Below are positions 26,865 to 40,861 of a DNA stretch of 64,000 bases, in pieces. The position numbers and the translations under genes were made by a program. Location: positions 3,694,501-3,758,500 of the forward strand of contig JAKJHU010000054.1 in the NCBI GenBank assembly GCA_022316685.1. Reading direction: 5' to 3'. This stretch comes from Progne subis subis. Taxonomy: Eukaryota; Chordata; Aves; Passeriformes; Hirundinidae. The notes under the pieces were generated by a model that worked only from the letters and a program-made list of their open reading frames with translations, searched no databases and was not told the DNA's origin. The first letter of the stretch is position 1. Each line of letters starts with the position of its first letter.

Positions 26865-28012
26865 GCTCCATGTGGCCATGGGTATGCATAGATAAAACGC
26901 ATTTTTACCCAACACATGGGTAAAAATACCAAAAGTAAGGTTACAGAACTTGTTGCTTCCAATCTGTCAGTACACCTGGACTGATTACTACTGGTTTAAT
27001 AGCAATGTTAGACATAGTGAAGGTATGAAGGCCAAGGTGAAGCAGTTTTGACAGATTTCCTGGGAAGCTCCAGTGCCAGGGCACTCACTCTGTGGGGGAA
27101 AGGCGTTACCTTCATGGGAATCAGCTCACATAATGTCAAAGTAATAACTTTGTGCTGAGGTGAATAAATGGCAGGGGAGGGAGGGGAAGGGAATCTTTTA
27201 GATTAAATCATAGGCAAGCTTTCACCACAGCAGAAATTCAACAGTATGCCAAGGCTTCCAGGCAAATCACTGCTGATCTGTCCAAAGAAAAGCTGAAGCG
27301 TGGTTCACTGGATTTCTATAAAATAAGCTTAATTTTTGACTGAGGCTGCAAAAAGCAAAGCTACAACTGCTGTGGAGTTTCAGCTGGTATGTGAGGCTTC
27401 ATTCTAGAGCTGTGTGAACAGTGGGCAGCATCCTCTACTTGAAGAACTGAACATAAGTGTACTGGAAAAAACAAGTAACATTTGAATCTATCAACAGATA
27501 GGTACAAAGTCTGTCATTTCCAAATACATTAAAGTCAGTGTGGCCACTGCTTGTGACTAACTAAAAAATTCTATTTTACATGGGCTTAGCTTGCTCACTG
27601 TCTATAAAAAAATTCTAATATTGGGCCATGCTCCTGTTAACTTCTTCCTCAACTGAGAGTACTGCCTGAATTACAATGAGCCTGTAACGCTGCCAGCTGT
27701 AATACACAGTATTACAGTATTCACGCTACACAGGTATCTGAAAAAAGGGCAAAATGAGGCTCCAAAATGAGCTGAGATCCAATCATTTAACCTTTATCAA
27801 ATCTCTGCCTCCAAAATGAGGCAAACGTTTGATGAAGATAAAGCGACTGGATGATTTTACCACAATTATTTGAGCAGTAGCAAAGTTCAGACTTTCCTGC
27901 TCTAAACAATGGCAGTATAAAGGGATCAACCCTACTGTCACCTGTACCAAAGGAACTGATCTCTACACCTGGGCTTAAATAACAGATGTCTAGAGACGTT
28001 TCCTTCAATTAT

Positions 28013-28050
28013 AAAAAAAAAAAAAAAAAACCAACAAAAAACCCAACAAC
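28013..28050 (+). repeat. A18 run and A/C-rich extension
   Basis: Eighteen A bases (28013-28030) are followed by CCAACAAAAAACCCAACAAC. It is simple sequence, possibly an old poly(A) tail. Confidence 0.85.
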
Positions 28051-31000
28051 AAGAAAGACTCAGCCCAAACCCAAAAATTACATGCAATTTTTCTTAGACC
28101 CCTGCATCCTTTCTGCCCTGCATCTCACCCTCCCAGCATGGCAGCCCACTACTGCTGAGCAGTCTGAGAGCTGTTCTGAGGTGTCACGAGTGATCTTCTG
28201 TGTGAGGCATCACAGCTTCCTCCTGAGCAGCACAGACAGCTGTAAACAAAATACCAATGAAAAACACTCCTGAGGGTGCAGACCATGGCTTAAATGGAGT
28301 AAAAATTTCTCTCTGGCCAGACGCCCAGGGCGAAGGAAGTCCTGTGCCAGTTACACTCTTAACCAGCATTTTCGTGTCCAAGGAGCCAAATATTTTCTTC
28401 TTAAATCTCTCCATCAAGAGCCTGGTGAATAGCTGTTCTTTGAAATGATGGCACAGAGCCACTATGGATTTTTTTCTTCAACAAACCAGTGTTGAACAGA
28501 ATCGCACAGCATAGAGGCAGCAATAAAGAAGAGGTAACAGAGCAAGGCTTAGGCAACCATCAAACCAAGTACCAGCATCTTCACACTCACACTTCACAAC
28601 AAACAATGGCTTCAAACCATGGTGGAGCTACCCTGCAAAAAAGATGGGAGCACTGTAAGCATCAGTTAGCCAGGAGAACAATGGAATGGGAGCTTTGGTA
28701 AAATAAAAGTTAAAGTAGCAGAAATCATACAGAAGAGTCCAGAACGTGATGATGGGGAAAGAACCATCAGTAATCCTATCACTTGCTGATTTTCCCAGGC
28801 TGAGAAACCAACAACAAAATGCAATGTTGCTTCCAGTCTGCTCATCTAGATCTAAATGGGAAGTTTTGTCCTCTTAGTACAAGACTTTCAGTATTCACAC
28901 ATTTCACCGCAGATAATCAAGACCTGGCATTAGCATAACATGAATTATCCAAGGATCCCAATGCACGGTACACCAAGCAAAAAAGGGTATTTTCCCAGAA
29001 ACCTCAAGTGTACTGATGTCCAATTTGCATGAACAAGGTTTTACACAAACTTTTCCCCTAATGTGAATATTTCTGCCTGGGCTCTAACTCACCAACATCA
29101 ACACAGAGAAACTTGTTGACTTTGCTTTGCTATGCAAAGAAGTGGGTTATCAGGACATCCCAAGCAGATTTGTAACAAAACCATTGCCTTGAATATTGAC
29201 ATTTCCATTCTTGTATCTGTAGACAGGGCAAAGAAAGAAATACTTCTTGCAAGAGAAAGCTCTGGTCAAGCATAACTACCAAGTCAGACACATTTCAAAA
29301 CACACAGTAACGTAAATCATTGCACAGCCATTGTGTTGTATTAAAGAACAGGTTGCCATTGTCTAATAGGAGGTTTTAGGCTTTCAAATTCAATTCTATT
29401 CAACTCTATTTTTTCATCTGGCAATGCTTTTCAACTTTGTACAGTGCAAAATACAGTGAACTGGTACAACCTTGGAGTTCGGGCTGAATGCCATTTCTTG
29501 GCCCTACAGCAAATGAAGCCAATAAAACAGGACTGACTTGCAACCCGAACAATTGTTTTCAAAGAAAGATGGTAAACTCCTGGAGAAGGTGGGAAATATT
29601 CCCATGGAAAAGAGAAAGCCACACCTGTAAGCTTCAGGTATTTCCTTATTACAGAAGTTACCTTGGGGACATGACATACCTACTCAGCATTTTTTTCATT
29701 TCTTGCTGCCAAAAGTAGGTGATGTATTTGAAGTATATGCAAAGGTTAGTGTCTGTAGAGATCACCATTTTGTAACAACTTGATCTTTTCTGTTTATGAA
29801 CAAAGGCTGGATCTACTATTTTTCAATACAATATACAAAGACCTATATAATTTGAGCTAGATTATTACTATAATTGACAAGAATAGGTGTGTTTTCTCAT
29901 ATGGTTGAGAGATATCATGGTTAGACAGCATCTTCTCAAAACATGAAACTTGACACTTCATCAGACATAGATGTGCCAGGCAATAAATCTTGGAAAATGG
30001 TCCTTATTTTAATTCTAGTCATCACTGATCAAGAGATACAATTGCCTTTCCAAGACAAGACACAGGAGAGATAAAACCAAAACAAACAATTAAATAAAAC
30101 CACAAAAATGCTCAGGGTTTCATTTAAATCCTGGTGTACTTGTTCTGGTCTAATAAAAACAGCCAACCCCAGAGTCTGCACAATTCCTGAGATCAGGAGA
30201 TACTATGCCACAGCTGCCTGCACTATTCAGAACAGCAAGGAGGCCGGTTCCAGTTGGGCACACACATCTGCTTTCCCCTCCCCTTTCAACAGACTCATCA
30301 TTTCAGGTTGGAGATCTGCTCACGCGACTCGCATGTCTGTGCACTCCTGACCACAGGAAGGTGTCCCAACAGGGTTTGGTACTTTGCACCAGGATCTTTC
30401 ATATCAATGTCTGCAAATGAAGCTGTGGCCACTCTTCCTTCAGAAGAAATACTCCAAGGCTCCCTCGGCGCAGGCAGCTCAAAACTCACAAATAACCCTT
30501 TGGTAAGAAGGCAGAATGCATTCAGCATGATAGAGGACCTGCTGGGATCGGGACTCACACCAGCTTGCTTCTCCTTCCTCTTCTACAGCTCCTTTCATGG
30601 CTCTGGGAAAATCACACTATCCTCCTGTGCCTAAATTCTACATTTGTCTAAGAGGGATAATCACTCTTCACTACTGAAGAGGGGCATTCTCAGGCTACAC
30701 TTACTGGTGACTGACAGGAACCCAGGTACTACAGACAAGCACCATTAAAAAAAAAAAAAATAAAAATAAATCACCCCTCTGCCACAAATGCTTTATGAAA
30801 AACAAATGTTCCATAAAAACCAGGTTTCAGATTCAGTCCCCTAGTAGTTATCAGAAAAAAACCGCAATTTAACATGAACTCTATCTATCTAAAAATATCC
30901 CAACACAATTTGACAATGTCCTTTCAACCAGACATTTAAAAAAAACCTACAGGCACAATTACATATGACAAAGATAATGACAAAACAAGAGAAGAAAAAG

Positions 31001-31884
31001 GTAGGCAATATTGTTCCTTTCAGCTTTAAAAAAAAAAAAAAAGAAAAAAATTATAGTGCACTCAGCTTGCTGGTTTAATAGGTGATGTGATGGGTCCTTA
31101 GTGAATCTTGGGATAATTTAAGAACAGAATGATTAGCAGTGTATGATGACAGTGATCACTAGCTGGTTCCTGGAGAGCTGATAAGTTATTAAGGCTAAAC
31201 AATGGCTCGCTATTATGAGCAAGTCAGTGCACTAACTGTAATTTCCTTGAAAGCTGAGTGGTGCATGATTATACTTGTCCACTCCGACTGCCTGCTGGCA
31301 GCTCCATATTCTGCTATTGTTCTGAACTGTAGAGTCTTCCCAGCACCCAAGATACAGCCACAGAAAAATGTATGCTTCATATGCAAGCTTCACTGTGGCA
31401 GCTGTCATCTGAAGAACAGTGGAAGAGAAACATTCTCTGTCCTGAAGCACAACTATTAGGGCCCCTGAAAACATCTGGTTTTATCTGTCAGCAGGAACTA
31501 CCTCTGCTTTCTAGCTGAGGCAGTTTCCATTTCAAGAGAACTCTGACTTTGGAATTACACATGCATACAGCTACAGACATATTGTGCACGTGTTCATATA
31601 TATGTGTGTTTTTGTGTATTTAAAAGTGTACATTCCTGGTGGTTTTCTTTGTGACTTTCAGGAAGACTGCTGTTACTACTGGAGGTTCATCCAGACATCC
31701 TCCAACTCACATTGCCCTCTCAAGGTACAAGGAAAGACAATAGAGAACACATCCATTAATGAGCTTACCAAAACTAGGAAGCAAAAACAAACCACAAAGG
31801 AAAGCAGCAGGTGGGTGACAAGGACTTCAAAGTGGCTAATACACACACGGACACAAATCATGGCCTTCACCTGTCCTACTAAGA

Positions 31885-32012
31885 AGTGGTAGTTCTAGTG
31901 GTGAAGACTCTGCAGGATCTGGAAAACAAGAGCGAGGTCCTACTGCAGACCTGCTGAGTGAGATGGGTAAGGCACTCACCTCCCTACGTGCCTCAGTTTC
32001 TTCCTCTGCAAA
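31885..32012 (+). mobile_element. MIR-like SINE relic
   Basis: The left part GGTAGTTCTAGTGGTGAAGA resembles the tRNA-like head. The right part, GGTAAGGCACTCACC, then GTGCCTCAGTTTCTTCCTCT and GCAAAAC, follows the MIR core and tail (GGGCAAGTCACTTAACCTC...GTGCCTCAGTTTCCTCATCTGTAAAA). Order and spacing fit a nearly full-length, old copy. Confidence 0.65.
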
Positions 32013-33100
32013 ACAAGCCAGCAGCCTCTGCCCAGCTCCCAGAGGGGCAGCCAGCACACGCTGCACTGGGTGACCCTGGGACTGCAGGGACCCCTGCTGA
32101 GGCACACAGAGGCCAGATGCTGCTGGACACATGGAGAGAAGCCAGCCCATAGCCCATCTGGCTATGAGAAGAGAACAGAGATCCCCATTACTAATTCTCA
32201 GAAATATATGTTCACTCTTGCCCACATGAGCAGCCACACTAAACCTTTCCTTCCCTCTGGTGCATATTTACTTTACTCCTGTCCTGAATGTTACCAGCTA
32301 GTCAGAGCAGGAGGCAAGATTTTTAAAGCCCTTAAGTGTCTCCACCTCGAACAGCAACAGCCATTTTGGAATCCAGTCCCTGCTGGCTTCCAGTGAGCCT
32401 TGGGGTACCCAAGTGCTTGCTTTTTTAAATGGTACTTAGGTGATTCTGAAAGGATTATCATGTACCTCACAGTGATTTGAGCACTAAATGGGAAGAAAAC
32501 CAGACAATGGGAAGATGTGACAAATGCTTAAAAGGTAGGTCCTAATTAATTTTAAACTTTGTTTTATGTAAGGCGCATTAAATGAAATTCTTTCATTGTC
32601 CTTTTTAGCTGTGTTGATCCTGCAAGGAATATATAACCAGGAGTATGTTTAAACAGGCCAAGGAAAAAGTACGAGTTACCAGTCTATTTTGAATTCAGGA
32701 ACTGTTCCTGTCACTCAATTTTTTCAAACCCAAGTGAAAGGGAAAAATGATTACTGTAAAAACACAGCGTGAGAAAATGTAATATTCAAAGTGGGATACT
32801 AGTAACACATATAAAAAAAGCCTCCCCTATAGTTTTGAAGAAAGGTTAACACCATTGCTAGTCATACACTTCATAAAGTATAAATAAATAGGTATAAATA
32901 GGTTTTCTCCCTACAACAAGATCTAATTCATTCTCCTGAGTAAAGAGAAGTTAACAAGTCAATCATTTCCACTCCAACTTTAAATTAACCAGCGCATAGC
33001 CACAGCTCACACTACCCTGAGTCTGTACCATAAACATAAACAAAATGAGGTGGCTTCAAAGTGTAGGGGTGTCAGGTGTCCTTGTCATCCAGCTGCTGCT

Positions 33101-33131
<31 letters not shown>

Positions 33132-34667
33132 TCTCCTGAACTTGGAACACACACAACAAGTTAACAGCAACTTCCAAAACACTGGAGAGGGAAACTGTCG
33201 AATCAGGGACAGGAATTTCATCAATGCTTTGCTGTGATGCCCTAAATACACCCTGGGTTATCCAGCCAACAAAGACTGCACCTAAAGACAGATCCATTAA
33301 CTGTTCTATGTATTGTGGCCATCCACATAATTTCAAAGGTATGCCCATGTACATCTCAGAAGGACACAAATTTTACATGAAGCATATAACTTATAAATGC
33401 ACATATTATTTAGCATTTCTGACTTTGTTCTGCTTTCTTTCCCTCCACCAATATTGTTAGGCTGTTATCACCTTAATAATGACGTATCCATTCAAAATAC
33501 ACTGCTTTACAAGATCATTAAAAGCCAATAGGTAACTATATTGTTTTGGGACTAGTTCATATTTAAATCATTGCCTAAGATTACAATTCAACCACCATCT
33601 GAATGAACAAAGCTATTCAAATGGGTACAGAACACATTCATTTACATTTACATTAATCATTCTGGCCTGATTTCACACTCCTGTGCAAACAAGAAGTATT
33701 TCTGGCCTGTCACAGCATAAGAGCTACCAGGGGATAGCTCAGCAATTCCATGCAAACCTTTGCCTTATAAACTTACCCTTCCTCAGACATGAAGCTTTCT
33801 CTATAGACACAGAGCACTTGTCCAGGGATCAAACCTCAGCAATCCCTGGAATACAGCACTGGGATGGGAAATGTGATAAGGCATAAAGCCAGGAGCACGA
33901 CTGTATGTACAGGAATTATAAGAATCACTCAGAAATGCTTGGAGTAACTTGATACCAATAGGAAGAGTACAGCGAAAATGCTTCCCTACAGTGAGGCTCC
34001 ATCACATGACCACTCTTACAGTGGAATTTCAGAAACTGCACAATAACCAAAGCACATTTACTGCTGGGCATGCACCACACAATATTTAAGTCAAACTAAG
34101 TCAAATTTGGACTTCATGTCATTCTAATCCTTTCCCTTACTTAAGTCAAGGACACGAATGAAAATTCTGTGTAGAGGGCTTGGTTAGAAGTAGCTTCATT
34201 AGTCTCCTGCATCTATCCAACATCATTACAAATTGTAATTAAGTTGTCTGCACCAGCACAGAAGTGAGTACATGCCCTTTCCCAAGGCAAGCTTTGCTCT
34301 TACCTAGCTATGGAATTTTTTGGCATCTAGCTTGTTCCAGGCAGTTTTTCACAGTTTAAAGGCAATAAGCAGTTTCACCTGAAATGCTCACAAAGCAGCA
34401 CAAAGCACCACTGAACTACTGCAGTAAACAGTCTCTCATTCATACCAACAGTCCTCTCCATAACCAAGAGGTTGCACAGTTTCACTCTGAAGTTTAAAAA
34501 GCACTTTGTTGTGCTGAGCTGAGACATTAAATCATACATTATAATGCTGTGTGGAAAGTAATGCCAAATGGAGCAGAGCATTACAATGTCAATGAGGTCA
34601 ACAACATGTTAACACAGCAGAGAGCAAAGCTCCATCCATGGCCTTAAGCATGAGATCCCAATGGACA
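32013..34667. other. Intron sequence, no gene recognised
   Basis: Nothing beyond the T21/A11 junction was identified. Frames are short (under 110 codons). Confidence 0.5.
33100..33131. repeat. T21/A11 abutting homopolymers
   Basis: A T run (33100-33120) is joined directly to an A run (33121-33131) with no spacer, giving a perfect inverted repeat of up to 11 base pairs. Confidence 0.9.
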
Positions 34668-34760
34668 AAATCCTGAGCAAGCCGCTTGAGCAGCCTCTGC
34701 CTTGAGCTGGGGGGTTGGGTACATGATCTTCAGAGATCCTTCTTGACCTCATCCATTCTG
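34668..34760 (+). mobile_element. CR1 LINE 3' end, sense, diverged
   Basis: CTGGGGGGTTGGGTACATGA, TCTTCAGAGATCCTTCTTGA and CCTCATCCATTCTGTGAAGA follow the CR1 3' tail pattern (GGGGGTTGGA...ATGATCT...GGTCCCTTCCAACC...ATTCTGTGATTCTGTG) with scattered mismatches. It is a short, older 5'-truncated copy. Confidence 0.8.
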
Positions 34761-37700
34761 TGAAGATTTGCTGCTTTCTAAGTTCGTGACAATGTACCAG
34801 GACTGAAAACTGCACCAGAAGCTTGAGGCTCTGCTATTGCATTAGCCATTAGTTCCATCCACATGAGGCTCTGGGCAGTCATGAGCCGTCCATGCCCATT
34901 CACAAGGCCAGCTCTGGCCTTTATCACTTCCCTTCATCTTCTCCCCGTTAAACCATAAAGCCTGCTCTGGTCAAGCCAAATTCTCGCTTACTTTTCTGTG
35001 TTTAGCCAACATCACACTGGTGTAGCAAAGAAGTTTCTGGCAGCCATCAAAATATTGTTACACCGTATGCCAGGAATACTGACAAGAAAACAATCACTGA
35101 AAAACAAAATCTGTGTTAAAAATGGTGCTCTGTTCCTTAGGAATGCAGTCATTCTGCACATCTGTACCTGGCGTTACCTTGTCTGCAATGCAGGTAACTA
35201 CACCCATTTTATTTTCCATAATGAAGTATCGATTTTGTTTGCAAAAAAATTGCTATAACCACTCTACATTGCTGGCATTTTACCTGAAGAAAAATCTCTT
35301 AACAAACATAATCTACGTCAATTTGTGACCACTTAATTTGTGAGATGGAACTATGGCAAAGCACAGTCCCACCACTCACAGCAGAAAACCATTCACTAAC
35401 TAGAGTTACCTGTAGTAAGCTCAAGGGAGACTGGCCACAAGTGTGTGGTTTCACACCTCGCTGGCTCAGCAGATGCAAACAAACTACACACAATAAAACT
35501 CTGCTTGGTTTACAAAAATGCCAAATGGGTAATAACATGCAACTCACAACACATCATCTCAGTATATCATAAACTGCCTGAAATCTATCCTCACAGCAGT
35601 GAAAGGCCAATTCGAACACCACCCTTCTGCAACCAAATAGTTTGAATATGAAAACAAGAACAAAACTTCATTTTAACATTAGCTCATCTGATATAAAGAT
35701 ACCTGAAATCCATAAATTTTTGCAGTGACAATATTATCTTAGGTATAAGTGAGACAATTTAAACAACATTTATCAAAATATGTTTGCTGCTCCAAACTCC
35801 AAAGCAAACAGTCACCTGAGGAGAAATCACTGACAAAGCCACTGCAACCAATCCACTTATGCAAATACACCAGATTTTGACAGCACATTATCTTCCACAA
35901 GATGGGTGAATATTTTTCTCATTTCAAATTACTCAGTTTAGTTCAAAATGATCACTAGTTAATTCCAAGTTGGGAAACAAATTAGGAACTGAAAAGACAA
36001 GTAAACTTGGTTTTCTTCTTCCAGTCTGCAAATAAGAAGTAGATGTTGAAGGCTGAGCCCTCCCAGCTCCAATATCTTGCCAAGCAGAGTCTCAAGTCAC
36101 CACTGGCTTTATTTGTTTAGCACAGGTCATGTTACACTGCTTAGTTATAAACAAAAAATAAGCTGAGATTTTTTTTTCCCCCCTAAATACTTAGCACATT
36201 TAATACTGTGTAGTAGTTTAAAAAGAGCAAATGAAAATGTTTGCAAACATTTTCAACTCCGATTTCTATCCAAAAGCAGCTTGAAAAAGATCACAACTGA
36301 GAGACTAATCACCTGATAAGTCATCCATCATTTTCAAAAAAGCACAAAAATAAAGACTAAGTAAATCTATGTAAATGTATGCAGTTGCTTAGATGCATGC
36401 AGAGTATATCCTTCTCAGTATTAAGAGCTACCTTTTTTTCTTCCTGCCAAGACTACATTTATTTGCAAGTGCCTTAAAGGTTATCAAGGGAAAAGAGTCA
36501 ATTTTTCTTTAGGAAAAGAAATAAAAGCTACAAATGTTAAACAAGATTAAACATGGGCCATTTCAGTCAAGGTCTCAGACTTATCAACTTCCACCAACTC
36601 ACCCTGTAAAAACATGCATGGCCTAAGAAAGGGCTGAATACTGATCTTTTAACCACAGAACTAGGATAAATATTCAGATATTGCTAAAACCAGTGCATAT
36701 CATTACCCAGATTCTCTTCATGTAACATTCTTAAAAGGTCTGAAAGGAAAAAGACAGGGAGAGTCACACAGACATTTTTAACTGTTTCACCTGTGTCAAA
36801 ACTTGTAAATTTTCCTCTCAGATTCAGAAATCCTCCCAATATCAACTTTTTAAATTCATCTACTTGAATTTAAGTAATACTTAAAGGTTGCATTTTAGTC
36901 CTGAATAGGCACACCTTATTCCATCTCTAGTATCCTCTATAATAAGAGCACTAAAATGCATAAAAAGAAGATTAACTCCTTTACAGCTACATCTCAGTCA
37001 AATATATATTTACACTCCTGAGAGGGTTTGGTTCCTACTTTATAAACAATTTGTATTGAAAAAATTTGGGTCAAGGACAGCTTACCATCAATAACAGCCT
37101 ACATCTCTCTACAATTACTGGCCAATAAGTAACACAAGTATCTTAAAAACATTTATTCCATCACGTTGCCAAACATTAACTGGACCACAAAATTTCGAAA
37201 ATATCACTTTGCCTACCCAGGCATCCCCACAAAAGCATAGCTCAGAGGTCCCCAAAGGATTAGTGAATGGTTTTCTGCCACATCTCTCTTCTATGTGCCT
37301 GCTCTGTGTTAAACAGCAGTTTTGGTATCTGCTGGGAGATCTGGTATCTCTGGTATTACTGCTGGGAGCTTCCTAAAGCAGGCTGCTGATCAGAAGGAGG
37401 CTTTTTATTTTAATCTCTAGTAAGCCACATTTAACAGACCAAGGTAAGGTTGTTATGGCGAGAAAGTTTAGGCATTCACTGGATTTCTTTGGGTGTGAAA
37501 ATAAAACATTAATAACCAGTACATAATGTTTATTATATATCAGACCACAAAAATGAGATCAGATTCTTTGTTTCAACAGTCAGCACAGTAAAACTTTGTG
37601 CAGTATGTCTGGGACTAATAAGTATAGTCATGAAACTGGCTTAATCAATCTTCATTTCTTTTGTGCAATAATAGAACATTTTTGCCTGTTGCTTTCTTTC

Positions 37701-40700
37701 TTAACAAATACATCTTATCTACTCAAAACTAAGCTGAACTGAGGGTGGGGAGAAGAGATCTTTTTACTTTGAAATTATAATAGTAGCTTAGAGGCTTTGC
37801 TCTGCTGATTTTGAACTATAATAATGGAGACATTTCCTCACATTCCCGTTGGATAATTCTTCCTTTACCAGCCTTCAGTTACCAGCAGATCAGAGCTGGA
37901 GTTTACTCTTGAGTTGGCAGTAAGCAAAAGAACAAAGCTGTACTGTTTCTGCTGAGAAAGAAATTGTAGCCCTTGTCCAAACATATTAAAACTCTAACAT
38001 GCAGGATGACTAAGAAGTTGTGTATTGGATAAATGAGGTGGTGTGTTAAACAATTAAAAAAAATCAATAGAAAGACTTACACATTTATAGAGAATGACCA
38101 AGGCATTGTCAAAGAATTCAGCCATCAAACAGAGCCTAATTTAAATTACAGTTTAGTGGAGGAGTAGACTGTGTAGATGAACAAGTTGGCTGCTACTTCT
38201 AGATGACAAATTAAAGTATTCATACTTTCCCTTAACAGACCTGCACTGGCTCTACTGCTGAAGTATACCAGTATCAGCATCCAGGAAGAACCACCTAAGT
38301 GATAAAAGCCACATTTTAAATTTAAATACTGACTTCCACCTCAGTCTAATAAAAAATATTTGTCTGAGGGTATGTTTAATGAGTTACATGGCAAAAGATG
38401 AATATTTTTTCTTCTTTTCTATTTCTCAGCTCAACATGAGCAGGCACCATTGATGTTTCTTTTACATAGCTGATGTTGTACCTTTTCCACAGGTGATGCA
38501 TCTCATCTATGTGACAGCTTCCCCAATGAACTGAGGATGGGAAATAAGGATAAACAACTATCCCACTACAAACTACAGGCAAGTATTTATTTTAAAAGTA
38601 CGGTATCTAAATCAACATTTCTCCAGCACATAGTGCTGCCCAGCATTACACTCTGGGTTTGATCTAGTATTTCCATTCAACCTTTTGAATCTTATTTAGT
38701 TTCTAAGCACTCCTGTCAGTTTCTGACTTGGCATCAGCCTCAGCCTGATGGGACCACATGGCAGGTTGAGGACTGACTTCATGACAGAACTGCCAGGCAA
38801 AGAAAGAAAACTGGGCAGTGCCCCTCTGGAAAGCCATGTACCAGAAGCAGAAAATAAGCAGAAAAAAAATCCCATTTGTAGGATAAACAGTAAGAGACCA
38901 GCAGGAAGGAAACCTTTTCCTTCCATGGTTTAACATGTTAAAACACCGCAGAATGCTCTCATAGCCCAGCAACAGCTGAAACACCCAGCAGCCTTGAATG
39001 CAAACTGATGACATCCACAATTAAAGAGCTTACATACTTCCTTAGCCCAAACAAGTAAATTCTGTTCTCTCCACCTACTCAGTTAGCTGATTCTCACTAG
39101 CTCTACTCATGCTGAACATCCACCAGCAAGTTCAGCACCATAAATGCCCACGGTGACACAAACAGGGCAGAAGAGTGCCCAGGGGAAGGGCAGGCAGGCA
39201 GCTTTAGCCATGAGGTTTCCCATCACTCCAGCCTCCTGTGGTGTCTGGACATCAGCAACTCAGTTCTGTAACAGATGGTCACCAAATTAGACTGAAAAAG
39301 AAGTCCCCAAACCTCAGATATCACACACATACACACACATCCAGAAAACAAAATGAAATATTCAAGGTATTTGGGAGTCTTTGCCACAACAAAAGAAAAC
39401 ATGAGGAACATGTCTTAGATGAGTAGATACGACCTTACAACTGGCAAAAGCCTTTACTCAGTGGTCTTCCTAGGATGCACAGGATGGCAGAAGCCATGAG
39501 AGACAAAAAAAAAAAAAGGTTTGAACGATAGGAGTGACTTGTCTTTGCCAGATAATCATCCAGTGTTGCAGGCCGATCTGTTTCTCTTATAAGGGCATAA
39601 ACAACATGTGTTTGTCTGAGTTCATACCAAAGGAAACAGACTGCTGATCTCAATGTCCCCAAATGATGCATGGATACATTTTAAGCACTTGTTTGTCCTA
39701 TTATATTCTGAAGTCCAAAATAGACCTTTTATTACAGTATCTCCAATTTCAGGACACATGTACAGTAAACAAGTGATCTGGGAATGAGAAACACTTATAT
39801 TAATAGCAACAGCCCACTGTTCATAAGTAGAGGTGTCAATTATTACTAAGCAAAATGGACAGATTACCAAAAATACCACCACAAATTCAAAGACAACAAA
39901 CCTAGCTTTATTTTTTTTTTGTTTAAAACCCAAAGAAAATCCAACTTATTCTGTACATTTTATCACCATTCACTTCTTGCTGCATTTTTATTGGAATTAA
40001 TATTTTTAAGGACCTCTCCACACTAAGAATACCTTCTGCCTGCATGCATCCCATTGTATGCTGTGTGACAAGCAGAATCAAATCCAAAGCAGAGCCCAGC
40101 ATGGACACATCATTCCATCTAGCTTCTCTGGGAAGCATCCCATTCACATGGACAGCTATCTGTATGTAGTGCCAAACCTGGAAGCTTGCAAAGTGTCTGT
40201 AATTCTGTGTCAAGTCACCAATATACAGAAACTGGAGCATCTTGAAAAAGAACCCGCAGTGACAGACACTTTTAGAATGGCTGCCTTAAACATTTCAGGT
40301 GACCAAGGTCTCACCTCTTTACACATGCAGAACTTTTTCCTTCTCTTCAGCATTTAGAAATAATGGCCACCTCAAACCTAAGAGTATCAAAAAACCCTCA
40401 GAGATTTTAAAATTTGTCATGCTAGACACATGACCTACAATTATTTTAACCACCCAGCCCTGTGAGCAAACTAACTGCTCAACTTTATTCTAGTTATAAT
40501 TTAATAGCTTTACAATTTAAATAATACCTTTCTCCCTCAACTATTTCACGTCACTGCTTACCACCAAATCTTTATATTAGGTACTGAAATAGACAGGAAA
40601 GATTATTTGTTAGCATTGATTCCAGATATTCAGGGGTCTCCTAAAGCATTACCCAGAAATCAGGCTAACTACATTACACAGCCCCAGTGCTTGGAAGAGT

Positions 40701-40861
40701 CCTGACCCCACTTCATTCTCCTGGACTCTCCATATATTTTTATATACTCTCAAAAGACAAGGGTAGGCTCACCTTCCTACCATCTACTGCATGCACCGGT
40801 GCTTCAAGCATGCATTATCCCAAACTGTCCTCCATTCAGATTTAACTCCTATGCACTAAAA
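34761..40861. other. Intron sequence, unusually poor in frames and repeats
   Basis: Between about 35650 and 38370 there are no open frames of 60 codons or more on either strand, and I recognise no transposon. The sequence is AT-rich. It could be old unannotated repeat or conserved non-coding DNA; I cannot tell by eye. Confidence 0.5.

Larger units (their letters stand above)
25673..31884. other. Intron sequence, no gene recognised
   Basis: Longest frames are 126 codons (30254-30634, +) and 120 codons (26251-26613, -), both without recognisable features. Short A-rich runs occur near 30746 and 31028. Confidence 0.5.
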
